From contig NZ_PGER01000001.1 in NCBI RefSeq assembly GCF_002797935.1, forward strand, positions 3,534,001 through 3,598,000: 64,000 nucleotides of DNA. Reading direction: 5' to 3'. The notes under the pieces were generated by a model. The model worked only from the letters and a program-made list of their open reading frames with translations, did not search any database and had not been told where the DNA came from. This stretch comes from Flavobacterium sp. 1 (GTDB taxonomy: Bacteria > Bacteroidota > Bacteroidia > Flavobacteriales > Flavobacteriaceae). Made by a program: the position numbers and the translations under genes. Shown here piece by piece: positions 46,378 to 53,144 of this stretch (the first letter of the stretch is position 1; the number at the start of each line of letters is the position of its first letter).

Positions 46378-46699
46378 AGTCTTGTTTGATTTTAAGTGCC
46401 TTTTCAATTTCTTTTTTTGGAGTCTTCTGCGTTTTCTTTTGAAATCCGTTTGTTAGAATTATTAATTGTCCTTGATCAAAAAAGCAAAAGATTCTAAAGA
46501 TATAGCTTCCTTGTTGAATTCTAATTTCAAAAAGCCCGTCCGTATTTTCAATATGTTTAAGATACGTTTCAGGAATTCTGTCCAATTCTTGAATTAATTC
46601 TAACGTCCAGATAATTTTCGCCTTGACTTTTTCTCGTTGTTTTTCAAAGAATTCTTCAAAGTAATCTTTGTAAAAAATGATTGTTCGTTGCTTATCCAT
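46361..46699 (-). CDS. RelE/HigB-type toxin (phage Gp49-like)
   Basis: 112 aa, basic. YKDYFEEFFEKQREKVKAKIIWTLELIQELDRIPETYLKHIENTDGLFEIRIQQGSYIFRIFCFFDQGQLIILTNGFQKKTQKTPKKEIEKA is the Gp49/HigB pattern. It would cleave ribosome-associated mRNA. First gene of the pair. The cassette is bounded by the complementary half-sites GTTATAGGTG and CACCTATAAC. Confidence 0.87.
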   Translation of the reverse strand: MDKQRTIIFYKDYFEEFFEKQREKVKAKIIWTLELIQELDRIPETYLKHIENTDGLFEIRIQQGSYIFRIFCFFDQGQLIILTNGFQKKTQKTPKKEIEKALKIKQDYENEK

Positions 46700-46778
46700 A
46701 ATACAAATATACGTAAGTTGTACTAAAGTGAAACTTATTATTTGTGAATTTTTTGTTTTGGTAGTGAAATCACCTATA

Positions 46779-46894
46779 ACGTCAGTCTGTAAAAAAACTA
46801 AAATCAGCCTCCTGAGAATCTCATATTCGAGATTTTTCTTTGTAGCCCTCCGAATACTTTCTAAATTTGAGGAGGTTTTTTCACAGACTGACGT
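46779..46894. mobile_element. Inverted-repeat element in attC-like site, copy 2 (best preserved)
   Basis: 116 bp. Terminal inverted repeats ACGTCAGTCTGTAAAAAAAC (46779-46798) and GTTTTTTCACAGACTGACGT (46875-46894) match at 19 of 20. An internal stem AATCTCATATTCGAGATT is visible. No coding capacity. Confidence 0.7.
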
Positions 46895-46940
46895 TCTGGG
46901 ACTACAGCGGGTTTGGGACTAAATTAACCCCATTATTCAG

Positions 46941-46980
46941 ATTAGCCACCCGAGCGATAGCGAATAGGCGAAGCAAATCA
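46941..46980 (-). repeat. Dispersed GATTGCTTCGCC repeat, copy 3, inside attC-like site 4
   Basis: On the minus strand GATTTGCTTCGCCTATTCGC, then TATCGCTCGGGTGGCTAAT. It occupies the apical loop of the site. Confidence 0.7.
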
Positions 46981-47052
46981 TCCCAAATACAAAACCAATT
47001 TTTCATTAAGCCTATTGCCCAAATCCGTTGTACCTGTTAGCGGTTCGTTGTT

Positions 47053-47922
47053 TTATCTAAATGATTCTAAATAATCTTTTGCAAATTGCTCAACTGTAAT
47101 TAATTTCTTAGCTAATATGTCCTCTCCAACTGTATTTACAAAATCGGCTTTCCCATTTCTCTGTCCTTCTGCAATGGCTATAAAAGTATTTATCATCATT
47201 GGTGGCATACCTTTTTCAGTCATTCTCTGTTTCGCTTCTTCACTTGTCATTGAAACGTATTCAATTTTTTCGCCAATGGCTTTGCTGATAGCTTCTGTAA
47301 CTTGTCCATAATTTACCGCAACTCCACCAGTAAGCAAATGAGTTTTGTTGATATGGTTTTTGGGATGTGTCAAAATCGTAAATGAAATTTCGGCAATATC
47401 TCTTGTGTCAATAAAAGGTTTTTTGCCTTCGCCTGTCGCTTCATAAATTTTTCGTTCTCTTTGAATAGTTTCTGAAAAATAGCCCAGCCAATTTTGCATA
47501 AATGAGTTGGGTTGAATGATGGTAAAGTTTACGCCTGATGCTTTTAAAAATTCTTCAACCTCTCCATTTGGTCTTGCTATAAAGTTTTGTGAATTTTTAT
47601 CGGCACCAGGTGAAGATAATTTTACGATGTGTTGTACACCGCATCGCTTTGCACTTTCAATAACATTGTTTTGTTCGGTGGCAAAATTTTGATTAACACT
47701 TGATGCGAGAAAAACTGATTTGCTGTTTTTCATTGTTTGCTCAAGTGTTTCTTTGTTACCCATGTCTGCCTCTATCCACTCTACATTGGGTAGGGTTTTC
47801 ACTTTGCTTTTGTCTCTGGTTACAGCAATTGTTGGAATGTTGACTTGTGATAAAAAGGTCAAGAGTTCCTTGCCTATTTTTCCTGTTGCACCGAATACGG
47901 TGATGTTGTTTAGATTATTCAT
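47053..47922 (-). CDS. NmrA family NAD(P)-binding protein
   Basis: 289 aa. ITVFGATGKIGKELLTFLSQ is the N-terminal nucleotide-binding motif. The rest (SVFLASSVNQNFATEQNNVIESAKRCGVQHIVKLSSPGADKNSQN, then FTIIQPNSFMQNWLGYF) matches NmrA/azoreductase-like proteins. It is 64 nt downstream of a MarR regulator with a matching operator half-site in the gap, so it is probably the regulated gene. Confidence 0.87.
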   Translation of the reverse strand: MNNLNNITVFGATGKIGKELLTFLSQVNIPTIAVTRDKSKVKTLPNVEWIEADMGNKETLEQTMKNSKSVFLASSVNQNFATEQNNVIESAKRCGVQHIVKLSSPGADKNSQNFIARPNGEVEEFLKASGVNFTIIQPNSFMQNWLGYFSETIQRERKIYEATGEGKKPFIDTRDIAEISFTILTHPKNHINKTHLLTGGVAVNYGQVTEAISKAIGEKIEYVSMTSEEAKQRMTEKGMPPMMINTFIAIAEGQRNGKADFVNTVGEDILAKKLITVEQFAKDYLESFR

Positions 47923-47956
47923 TTGATTTTGATTTTATTTTCAGTTATTAATTTAT

Positions 47957-47968
47957 TTAGTCGACTAA
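47957..47968. promoter_or_regulatory. MarR-type operator upstream of the NmrA gene
   Basis: TTAGTCGACTAA, a perfect palindrome matching the core of the main MarR operator (TTAGCCGGCTAA) at 10 of 12. It is 35 nt upstream of the NmrA start. Confidence 0.55.
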
Positions 47969-47986
47969 GTATTTGTGTAATTTTTT

Positions 47987-48415
47987 TTAACTCAAATTTT
48001 TAAGCACCTTTTCTAATAATATTCGTAAAGAATTTTCTTGTGTGTCTGTTAATCCCTTTGTTACAATAGTTTCCATTGTTTTCCAAATTTCTGCAATGTG
48101 CTTGTAAGCGTCCGTTCCTTTTTTTGTTAGATACACTCTTGATGTTCTTTTGTCATTAGCATCTTTTTCTTTTTTTATCATTCCATTTGCTTCCATACGG
48201 TTAATCATGTTAGAAATGGTCGCATGCTGAATACACATTTTCTCTACCAATGCAGAAACTGTTTGTCCGTCTTCAATACTTAGGTAATACAAAAGAATGT
48301 CTTGCCCTCCGTGAATGTTTGCTTCGGCTAACAAAATATTACTTTTGTTTCTGCGATGTTTGCATATCTGAACAAGCAGTTGGCTGATTGAATTTTGTTG
48401 GCTTTTTGATTTCAT
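47987..48415 (-). CDS. MarR family transcriptional regulator
   Basis: 142 aa winged-helix regulator. ILLYYLSIEDGQTVSALVEKMCIQHATISNMINRMEANGMIKKEKDANDKRTSRVYLTKKGTDAYKHI is the MarR DNA-binding domain. A 30-bp perfect palindrome and a TATCTTTG -7 box stand immediately upstream (48421-48460), so it is autoregulated. The transcript would begin about at the ATG, giving a leaderless or nearly leaderless message. A redox or phenolic ligand is plausible, as the next gene is NmrA-like. Confidence 0.9.
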   Translation of the reverse strand: MKSKSQQNSISQLLVQICKHRRNKSNILLAEANIHGGQDILLYYLSIEDGQTVSALVEKMCIQHATISNMINRMEANGMIKKEKDANDKRTSRVYLTKKGTDAYKHIAEIWKTMETIVTKGLTDTQENSLRILLEKVLKNLS

Positions 48416-48420
48416 AGGGG

Positions 48421-48460
48421 CAAAGATAAATAAATTTAGTTAGCCGGCTAACTAAATTTA
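48421..48460 (-). promoter_or_regulatory. MarR promoter with 30-bp perfect palindrome
   Basis: -7 box TATCTTTG (48421-48428, minus) directly abuts a perfect palindrome (48431-48460; half-site TAAATTTAGTTAGCC) that covers the -33 region. Repressor binding would block the promoter. Confidence 0.8.
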
Positions 48461-48535
48461 AAAAAGTTTATCAGATTATTTTTTTGTCAAGATTTTTAAG
48501 TTGGATTGTATCAGTTTGGGTGACGCTATGCAGTT

Positions 48536-48735
48536 ACCACTAACATTTTGCATTGGCGAAGTACAAGGAGTTCGTTGCTGGTTCTGCCCTACCAATGAGA
48601 TTAAATTGAGAACGAAAATTTAGAATTAAGACTAAAGCTCAATTGGAGAGGTCTATCCCCAAACCAAAGTTGATAGTGAACTACAGCTGATGTTTGCTGG
48701 TCTTGCCCCGTTTTTTGGCAATGCATTGTTAGCGG
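48536..48735 (-). repeat. attC-like site 5
   Basis: 200 nt from ACCACTAAC (48536-48544) to GTTAGCGG (48728-48735). Outer stem GCATTG (48550-48555) pairs with CAATGC (48719-48724). The body differs from the other sites and contains a direct repeat (TTGCTGGTTCTGCCC / TTTGCTGGTCTTGCCC), so it is the least certain site. Confidence 0.5.
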
Positions 48736-48768
48736 TTCGTTGTTTTTGCTGACGTTATACTTGTTTCT

Positions 48769-49139
48769 TCATTTCTTAGCCTCTACAACTGCAAGATTAT
48801 TGATAAGCTTCCATTCGTTGTCAATGTCTAACACCAACGAGTTAAACGATACGAAATAATTCTCGGAACTCTCTAAACGCAGTTTGACCATTGCGATAGT
48901 TTCACAATCGTCAATGCTTTCAATTTTCATTATTCTTCGCAGTCCACCAAAAATGCCCTCTTTGATGTTTGATAAATATTTTTTTTGTCAATTATTGTAA
49001 TGCCTGAAGACCCCATAAACCCATTATTTGTGACTCTGAAATCATTATGTAATACTTTGTCTAATAGAACTAAATCACTGTTGTCGCCACCTTTTACAAA
49101 ATTTGTTATTACTCGCTCTATTTTTTCTGTTGTTGTCAT
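48769..49139 (-). pseudogene. NTF2-like (SnoaL-type) protein gene with frameshift in a poly-A run
   Basis: From ATG 49139 the frame reads MTTTEKIERVITNFVKGGDN and continues to a stop at about 48930. The family continues in the next frame after ...ITIIDKK as KYLSNIKEGIFGGLRRIMKI, then ESIDDCETIAMVKLRLESSENYFVSFNSLVLDIDNEWKLINNLAVVEAKK, ending at 48769. One missing A in the A8 run (48979-48986) explains the break; with A9 the gene encodes a typical small NTF2/polyketide-cyclase-like protein of about 123 aa. It is enclosed by the cassette half-sites GTTAGCGGT and ACCGCTAAC. Confidence 0.75.
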
Positions 49140-49199
49140 AAGTTTTTTTGTTTGAATATTTTTGTCAGGTTGTAAATGATTAAGTGTCTCACCACAATG

Positions 49200-49449
49200 A
49201 CCGCTAACGTCAGTCTGTGAAAAAACTAAAATCAGCCTCTTGAGAATCTCATATTTGAGATTTTTCTTTGGCAACCCTCCGAATACTTTCTAAATTTAAA
49301 GTAGTTTTTTCACAGCCTGACGCTCTCGCGCTACAAGCAGTTTGGGACTAAATTAATCCCTATTTTAGGATTTGCCAAATCTTCCAAATACAAGACCAAT
49401 TTTAAATTAAGCCAAATGCCCAGCTTGCTTGTAGCGTGTGTTGGCAGTC
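49200..49449 (-). repeat. attC-like site 6, with inserted element
   Basis: From ACCGCTAAC (49200-49208) to GTTGGCAGTC (49440-49449). Stem CGCTACAAGC (49329-49338) pairs perfectly with GCTTGTAGCG (49427-49436), 10 bp. The body has GGCTTAATTTAAAATTGG and GGATTTGCCAAATC words. The 116-bp element lies beside the R box. Confidence 0.7.
49207..49322. mobile_element. Inverted-repeat element in attC-like site, copy 3
   Basis: Ends ACGTCAGTCTGTGAAAAAAC (49207-49226) and GTTTTTTCACAGCCTGACGC (49304-49323), 18 of 20 complementary. The internal AATCTCATATTTGAGATT stem is conserved. Confidence 0.68.
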
Positions 49450-49455
49450 GTATTT

Positions 49456-50157
49456 TTACGAAATCCAAGTTCCTTCTGTTTTGTCAATTATCCATTTGTT
49501 ATTTACTTTCTTAATAAAGATTCTGAATCCTTGTCTGCAAAGTCTTCCGCAATAAAATCCAGCATCAAGAATTCCAAATGTTTTTTGTTTGTCAAATTGT
49601 ATTCTTGAAAAGTAAACAACCCCAGAAAATAAAAAGTTGTATTTAGTTTCCCAAATTACACCTCTATCTTTTGGAAATTGAGATACGTTTTTAATTTCAA
49701 AATTATTATTCAGTTTGATATTTTTAAAATCTAAAATATATTCAGTTTCATTTTCTTTTGGGATAAAAAGCTTAGAATTTGGAAAATGTTTTTCAAAATC
49801 ATTCTTTAAATCTTCTCTACTATTTTTTATTTTTGGATCAAAAGCAATGATAATTTTGGACGTATCGTTCTTTATTTCTAAAGTTCTTTTTTTCCATTCT
49901 AATAATTTTAATTTTTCTTCTTTAGTTGCTTTTGTAGAATCAACTCCAATGTAGTGTCCTGTTTTATCGTATATCGATTCTCCATATTTTGGCGGAAAAT
50001 TTGTCATTAATCTAATATCAATACAAGTTGAATCAATCAAACTTGGAAAAATTTCTGTCATTACATTTTTCTCAAATTCTATTTCTGTAACTTTCTTTTC
50101 GCAACTTGCAAAGAAAATTATTAATAAGACAAATATCGTTTTGTTTAGGTTTCTCAT
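49456..50157 (-). CDS. Cassette-encoded putative lipoprotein, unknown function
   Basis: 233 aa. Lipobox FFAS-C at C19 (MRNLNKTIFVLLIIFFASCEKK). The mature part has no recognised domain; VIWETKYNFLFSGVVYFSRIQFDKQKTFGILDAGFYCG and WIIDKTEGTWIS suggest a compact beta-rich fold. First cassette at this end of the array, bounded by GTTGGCAGTC (49440) and GACTGCCAAC (50163). Confidence 0.75.
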   Translation of the reverse strand: MRNLNKTIFVLLIIFFASCEKKVTEIEFEKNVMTEIFPSLIDSTCIDIRLMTNFPPKYGESIYDKTGHYIGVDSTKATKEEKLKLLEWKKRTLEIKNDTSKIIIAFDPKIKNSREDLKNDFEKHFPNSKLFIPKENETEYILDFKNIKLNNNFEIKNVSQFPKDRGVIWETKYNFLFSGVVYFSRIQFDKQKTFGILDAGFYCGRLCRQGFRIFIKKVNNKWIIDKTEGTWIS

Positions 50158-50162
50158 AATAT

Positions 50163-50236
50163 GACTGCCAACTTGTATATAGGTCTGACAAAACTAGACT
50201 CATCAACCCTCATTTGGGTGGATAAGTCTGACGGAC
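50163..50236 (-). repeat. Half-site and imperfect hairpin at the proximal end of the array
   Basis: GACTGCCAAC (50163-50172) pairs with the distal end of its cassette. The following AGACTCATCAACCC ... GGGTGGATAAGTCT is an imperfect hairpin. It could be the last part of another attC or an attI-like site; its sequence differs from the other sites. Confidence 0.4.
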
Positions 50237-50503
50237 GCCTCTTTATACCTTTTTTTCAAATATAGGAAATAATAGTCACAAACCTACAAAATGAAAATTC
50301 CGCATGCTTTTACTGTTTTTATGTTCCTCCCTGCAAAATGGGGCATTCGAAGGAAAAAAGCCCTGAACAGCAAATCGAACTCAGTTTGTTAGATAACTTC
50401 ACAGGCTTTATCATTCTGTTTTTTTGCATACGCCTTTGCGAGTCCAATTCCACGCAAAGGAGCTGAGACACAAAGTACACCGTATTTAAAACCAATAAAA
50501 AAA
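50237..50503. other. No gene recognised
   Basis: Separates the cassette array from the phosphate operon. A short minus-strand frame (50319-50537) exists but has no ribosome-binding site or family resemblance and overlaps the terminator of phoU. Confidence 0.5.
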
Positions 50504-50528
50504 GCCAGAACCGTTTATCAGTTCCGAC
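50504..50528 (-). terminator. Terminator of the pst-phoU operon
   Basis: Minus strand: GTCGGAAC pairs with GTTCTGGC (with G-U pairs), 8-nt loop, followed by TTTTTTT. Confidence 0.75.
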
Positions 50529-50566
50529 TTCTTGCAATCTATGAGTTTCGAATTCTTAAAGAAAAA

Positions 50567-51246
50567 TTATTCCTTAGGCAGTATATCATCCATTTTATCA
50601 TGCTTAATAATTTTGGCATTGACCATAAAATAAACATACTCGGCTATATTAGTGCAATGTTCAGAAATACGTTCTAAATGCTTTAAAACAATAACAAGAT
50701 TCGTTCCCGAAACCACTGCTTTGGAGTTCACTTTCATTTCGTTGATAATATCATGAACAGCTTCATCGGTTTTATTTTTAATTTCTTTGTTCAAAACAAA
50801 TATTTCACCAATTGTGCTTTCCTCACGGGTTATGAAACAATGGTTGGTCTTAACCGTAATCAATTCAACTAATTTAGAAATAGCAGCAATATTGAACTTT
50901 ACGACCAAATCGTGTTTTTCCTTTATGTTTTTGGCTTTCTTTACAATGCTGACAGATAAATCGCCTATGCGTTCAATCTCATTGCTAATTTGCATTGCCG
51001 ACATAATAAAACGCAAATCGGAAGCTACTGGTTGCTGCAAAGCAAAAATCCTTTGACAGATTTCGTCTATCTTGACATCCAGTTTATCAATTCTACTTTC
51101 CGTTTTTTTATAATTTTCTGCTCAGCCGTTTCTGGCTCCTGCAAAAGTATTTTAATGGCTTCGCTTACCTGACCCTCGGCCAAGTGTCCAATTTTTTCAA
51201 TAATGCCTTTTAATTTTTCTAATTCTATTTCGAAATGTGTTGCCAT
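50567..51246 (-). pseudogene. phoU: phoU with a single-base frameshift in a poly-A run (possible sequencing error)
   Basis: ATG 51246 gives MATHFEIELEKLKGIIEKIG and continues to LLQEPETAEQKIIKKRK..., ending soon at TAG. The next frame continues as KKTESRIDKLDVKIDEICQ, then RIFALQQPVASDLRFIMSAM and runs to 50567, covering the PhoU signature (EIERIGDLSVSIVKKA, HLERISEHCTNIAEYV). Adding one A to the A7 run (51103-51109) restores a normal protein of about 226 aa. The product dampens the Pst transporter and PhoR signalling; loss would make the Pho response constitutive. It is last in pstSCAB-phoU. Confidence 0.8.
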
Positions 51247-51336
51247 CTTTTTTTATTTAAAATTTAATGATTTAAAAATTAAAAGATTCAAGAATTATGA
51301 AATTTTTCAATCTTTAAATCTTTTAATAATCACTTT

Positions 51337-52095
51337 TTATCCAAATCTTCCCGTTATATAATCTTCAGTTTGTTTTTGGACAGGATTTGTAAATATAGAA
51401 TTTGTTTTACCCATTTCTATTAAATTCCCCATATAAAAGAAAGCAGTCTGGTCACTCGTTCTAGCCGCTTGCTGCATATTGTGAGTGACAATGATTATCG
51501 TATACTGCTCTTTTAACTGATGTATTAATTCCTCAATTTTCGAAGTAGAAATAGGATCTAATGCACTGGCTGGCTCATCCATTAAAATAATATCCGGGCT
51601 TACCGCCAATGTTCTTCCGATACACAAACGCTGCTGCTGTCCACCCGAAAGCCCAAGCGCAGAATCGTCCAAACGGTCTTTCAGCTCATCCCAAATAGCA
51701 GCTTGGCGCAAAGAAGTTTCCACAATTTCGTCCAATTGCGTTTTATCTTTTATTCCGTTGATGCGGGGACCATAGGCAATATTTTCATAAATGGATTTTG
51801 GAAAAGGATTCGATTTTTGAAAAACCATTCCAATCTTTTTTCGAATATTAACTACATCAACATTTTTATTATAAATGTCAACACCTTCTACAAGCATCTC
51901 TCCTGTAATAGAAACACTCGGAATCAAGTCATTCATTCTGTTAATGCATCTCAAAAAAGTTGATTTCCCGCAACCTGAAGGTCCAATCAGAGCTGTCACT
52001 TTATTGGCTGGAATTTCCATTGTGATTTCATTCAGTGCCTTTTTTTCACCATAATATAGTGACAAATCATTAACTTTTATTTTTATGTCTTTCAT
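51337..52095 (-). CDS. pstB: Phosphate ABC transporter ATP-binding protein
   Basis: 252 aa. [17 protein letters not shown] and Walker [10 protein letters not shown], the signature [19 protein letters not shown], and Walker [16 protein letters not shown] are complete, followed by the phosphate-family segment [27 protein letters not shown]. It powers PstCA. Lies 102 nt after pstA, on one strand. Confidence 0.97.
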   Translation of the reverse strand: MKDIKIKVNDLSLYYGEKKALNEITMEIPANKVTALIGPSGCGKSTFLRCINRMNDLIPSVSITGEMLVEGVDIYNKNVDVVNIRKKIGMVFQKSNPFPKSIYENIAYGPRINGIKDKTQLDEIVETSLRQAAIWDELKDRLDDSALGLSGGQQQRLCIGRTLAVSPDIILMDEPASALDPISTSKIEELIHQLKEQYTIIIVTHNMQQAARTSDQTAFFYMGNLIEMGKTNSIFTNPVQKQTEDYITGRFG

Positions 52096-52197
52096 ATTTT
52101 TTATAGGTTAAGTCTACTGTCGTTAAAAAGAATAAAAATTTATTTTTTTATTCTTAAATAATACCTTTCAAAACATCAACTTCTTAATACTTAATAC

Positions 52198-53142
52198 TTA
52201 TTTTGCTTTTCTTCTGATTCTTGCTCTAATGATTACTGCTACTACATTTAATGATAATGTCAAGATTAACAGTACTAATGTTGTAGCAAACTGTATCGGC
52301 ATTGTTTTCTCCACATCAGAAGATTGGGTGGACATAATATAAATATGGTATCCCAAATTCATAAACTGATCACTCAAAGAACCTGGCAATGTAGCCAAAT
52401 AATAAGCAGCTCCTGTAAACAGAATTGGTGCAACTTCGCCAGCTCCCCTGCTTACTGCAAGAATAGTTCCGGTCATAATTCCAGATACTGATTCCGGCAG
52501 AATCACTTTGCGGATAGTCTGCCATTTAGTTGCGCCAAGTGCCAAACTTGCTTCTCTCAATTCTCTTGGAATTGTTTTCAAAGCTTCTTCGACAGAAACA
52601 ATAATAACAGGCAATGTCAATAAAGACATCGTTAAACTTGCCCAAAGAATATTAGGCTGTCCCCAGCGCAATTGACCATCGTTGAGAACGGTATCAGCGC
52701 CAGCTCCAATAAACTGTATAAAAAAACCAAGACCAAAAAGACCAAAAATAATAGAAGGAACAACAGCCAAAGTACGAACAGAGAATCGAACCGCTGCAGC
52801 AAATTTAGAGTTTTCACCAGCATATTCCGTTAAATAAAGAGCTGTTATTGTACCAAAAGGAACCGCTGCAATTGACATTACGATTACTAAAATAAAAGTT
52901 CCGATTATGGCTGGGAAAATTCCGCCTTCTGTCATTCCGTTAGTAGGAAAAGAAGAAATAAATTCCCAAGAAAATTTACTTCGCCCCTGATATACAATAA
53001 TTCCCAAAATAATAAAAAGAATAGCAATGATAAGGATTACAGCCAATTGGGTCAACCCAATGAAAAATTTACCTTTTGCTTCCGAACCTCTTTTTTTACT
53101 GGAAAAAAAATGATTTTCTGTTTGATTTATAACTGTATCCAT
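52198..53142 (-). CDS. pstA: Phosphate ABC transporter permease PstA
   Basis: 314-aa six-helix permease. Contains the ATPase-coupling EAA-like loop ALKTIPRELREASLALGATKWQTIRKVILP, and the phosphate-permease core (GGIFPAIIGTFILV and VRTLAVVPSIIFGLFGLGFFI). Starts 2 nt after the pstC stop codon. Confidence 0.95.
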   Translation of the reverse strand: MDTVINQTENHFFSSKKRGSEAKGKFFIGLTQLAVILIIAILFIILGIIVYQGRSKFSWEFISSFPTNGMTEGGIFPAIIGTFILVIVMSIAAVPFGTITALYLTEYAGENSKFAAAVRFSVRTLAVVPSIIFGLFGLGFFIQFIGAGADTVLNDGQLRWGQPNILWASLTMSLLTLPVIIVSVEEALKTIPRELREASLALGATKWQTIRKVILPESVSGIMTGTILAVSRGAGEVAPILFTGAAYYLATLPGSLSDQFMNLGYHIYIMSTQSSDVEKTMPIQFATTLVLLILTLSLNVVAVIIRARIRRKAK

Positions 53143-53144
53143 AA

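Larger units (their letters stand above)
46771..47043 (-). repeat. attC-like site 4, with inserted element and dispersed repeat
   Basis: From CACCTATAAC (46771-46780) to GTTAGCGG (47036-47043). The stem TACAGCGGGTTTGGG (46903-46917) pairs with CCCAAATCCGTTGTA (47018-47032), 13 of 15. It carries the 116-bp inverted-repeat element beside the R box. Where sites 3 and 6 have the GATTTGGCAAATC apical palindrome, it carries the GATTTGCTTCGCC dispersed repeat. Confidence 0.7.
41196..50236 (-). mobile_element. Integron-like gene cassette array without integrase in window
   Basis: All genes over 9 kb are on the minus strand and are separated by related long sites. At each cassette the sequence before the gene and after it is mutually complementary: GTTGGCAGTC...GACTGCCAAC (49440-50172), GTTAGCGGT...ACCGCTAAC (48728-49208), GTTAGCGG...CCACTAAC (47036-48544), GTTATAGGTG...CACCTATAAC (46047-46780), TGTTCACCC...GGGTGACA (41927-45808). 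These are the expected R'/R'' half-sites of linear integron cassettes. The sites also share a conserved body (GGCTTAAT, TTGGTTTTGTATTTG) and terminal stems. No integrase was seen, so this fits a CALIN-type cluster. The R boxes deviate from GTTRRRY, so this needs a covariance search. Confidence 0.65.

Noticed and set aside
48571..48709. Inner stem of attC-like site 5
   Set aside because: The matching 15-16 nt stretches (TTGCTGG...GCCC) are direct repeats, not inverted, so they cannot form a stem.
41196..50236. CRISPR array or restriction-modification island
   Set aside because: Repeats are long, structured and irregularly spaced with genes between them; no short direct-repeat/spacer pattern, methylase or endonuclease was seen.
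50319..50537. 72-codon minus-strand frame in the gap between the cassette array and phoU
   Set aside because: No ribosome-binding site, no recognisable domain, and overlaps the phoU terminator hairpin.
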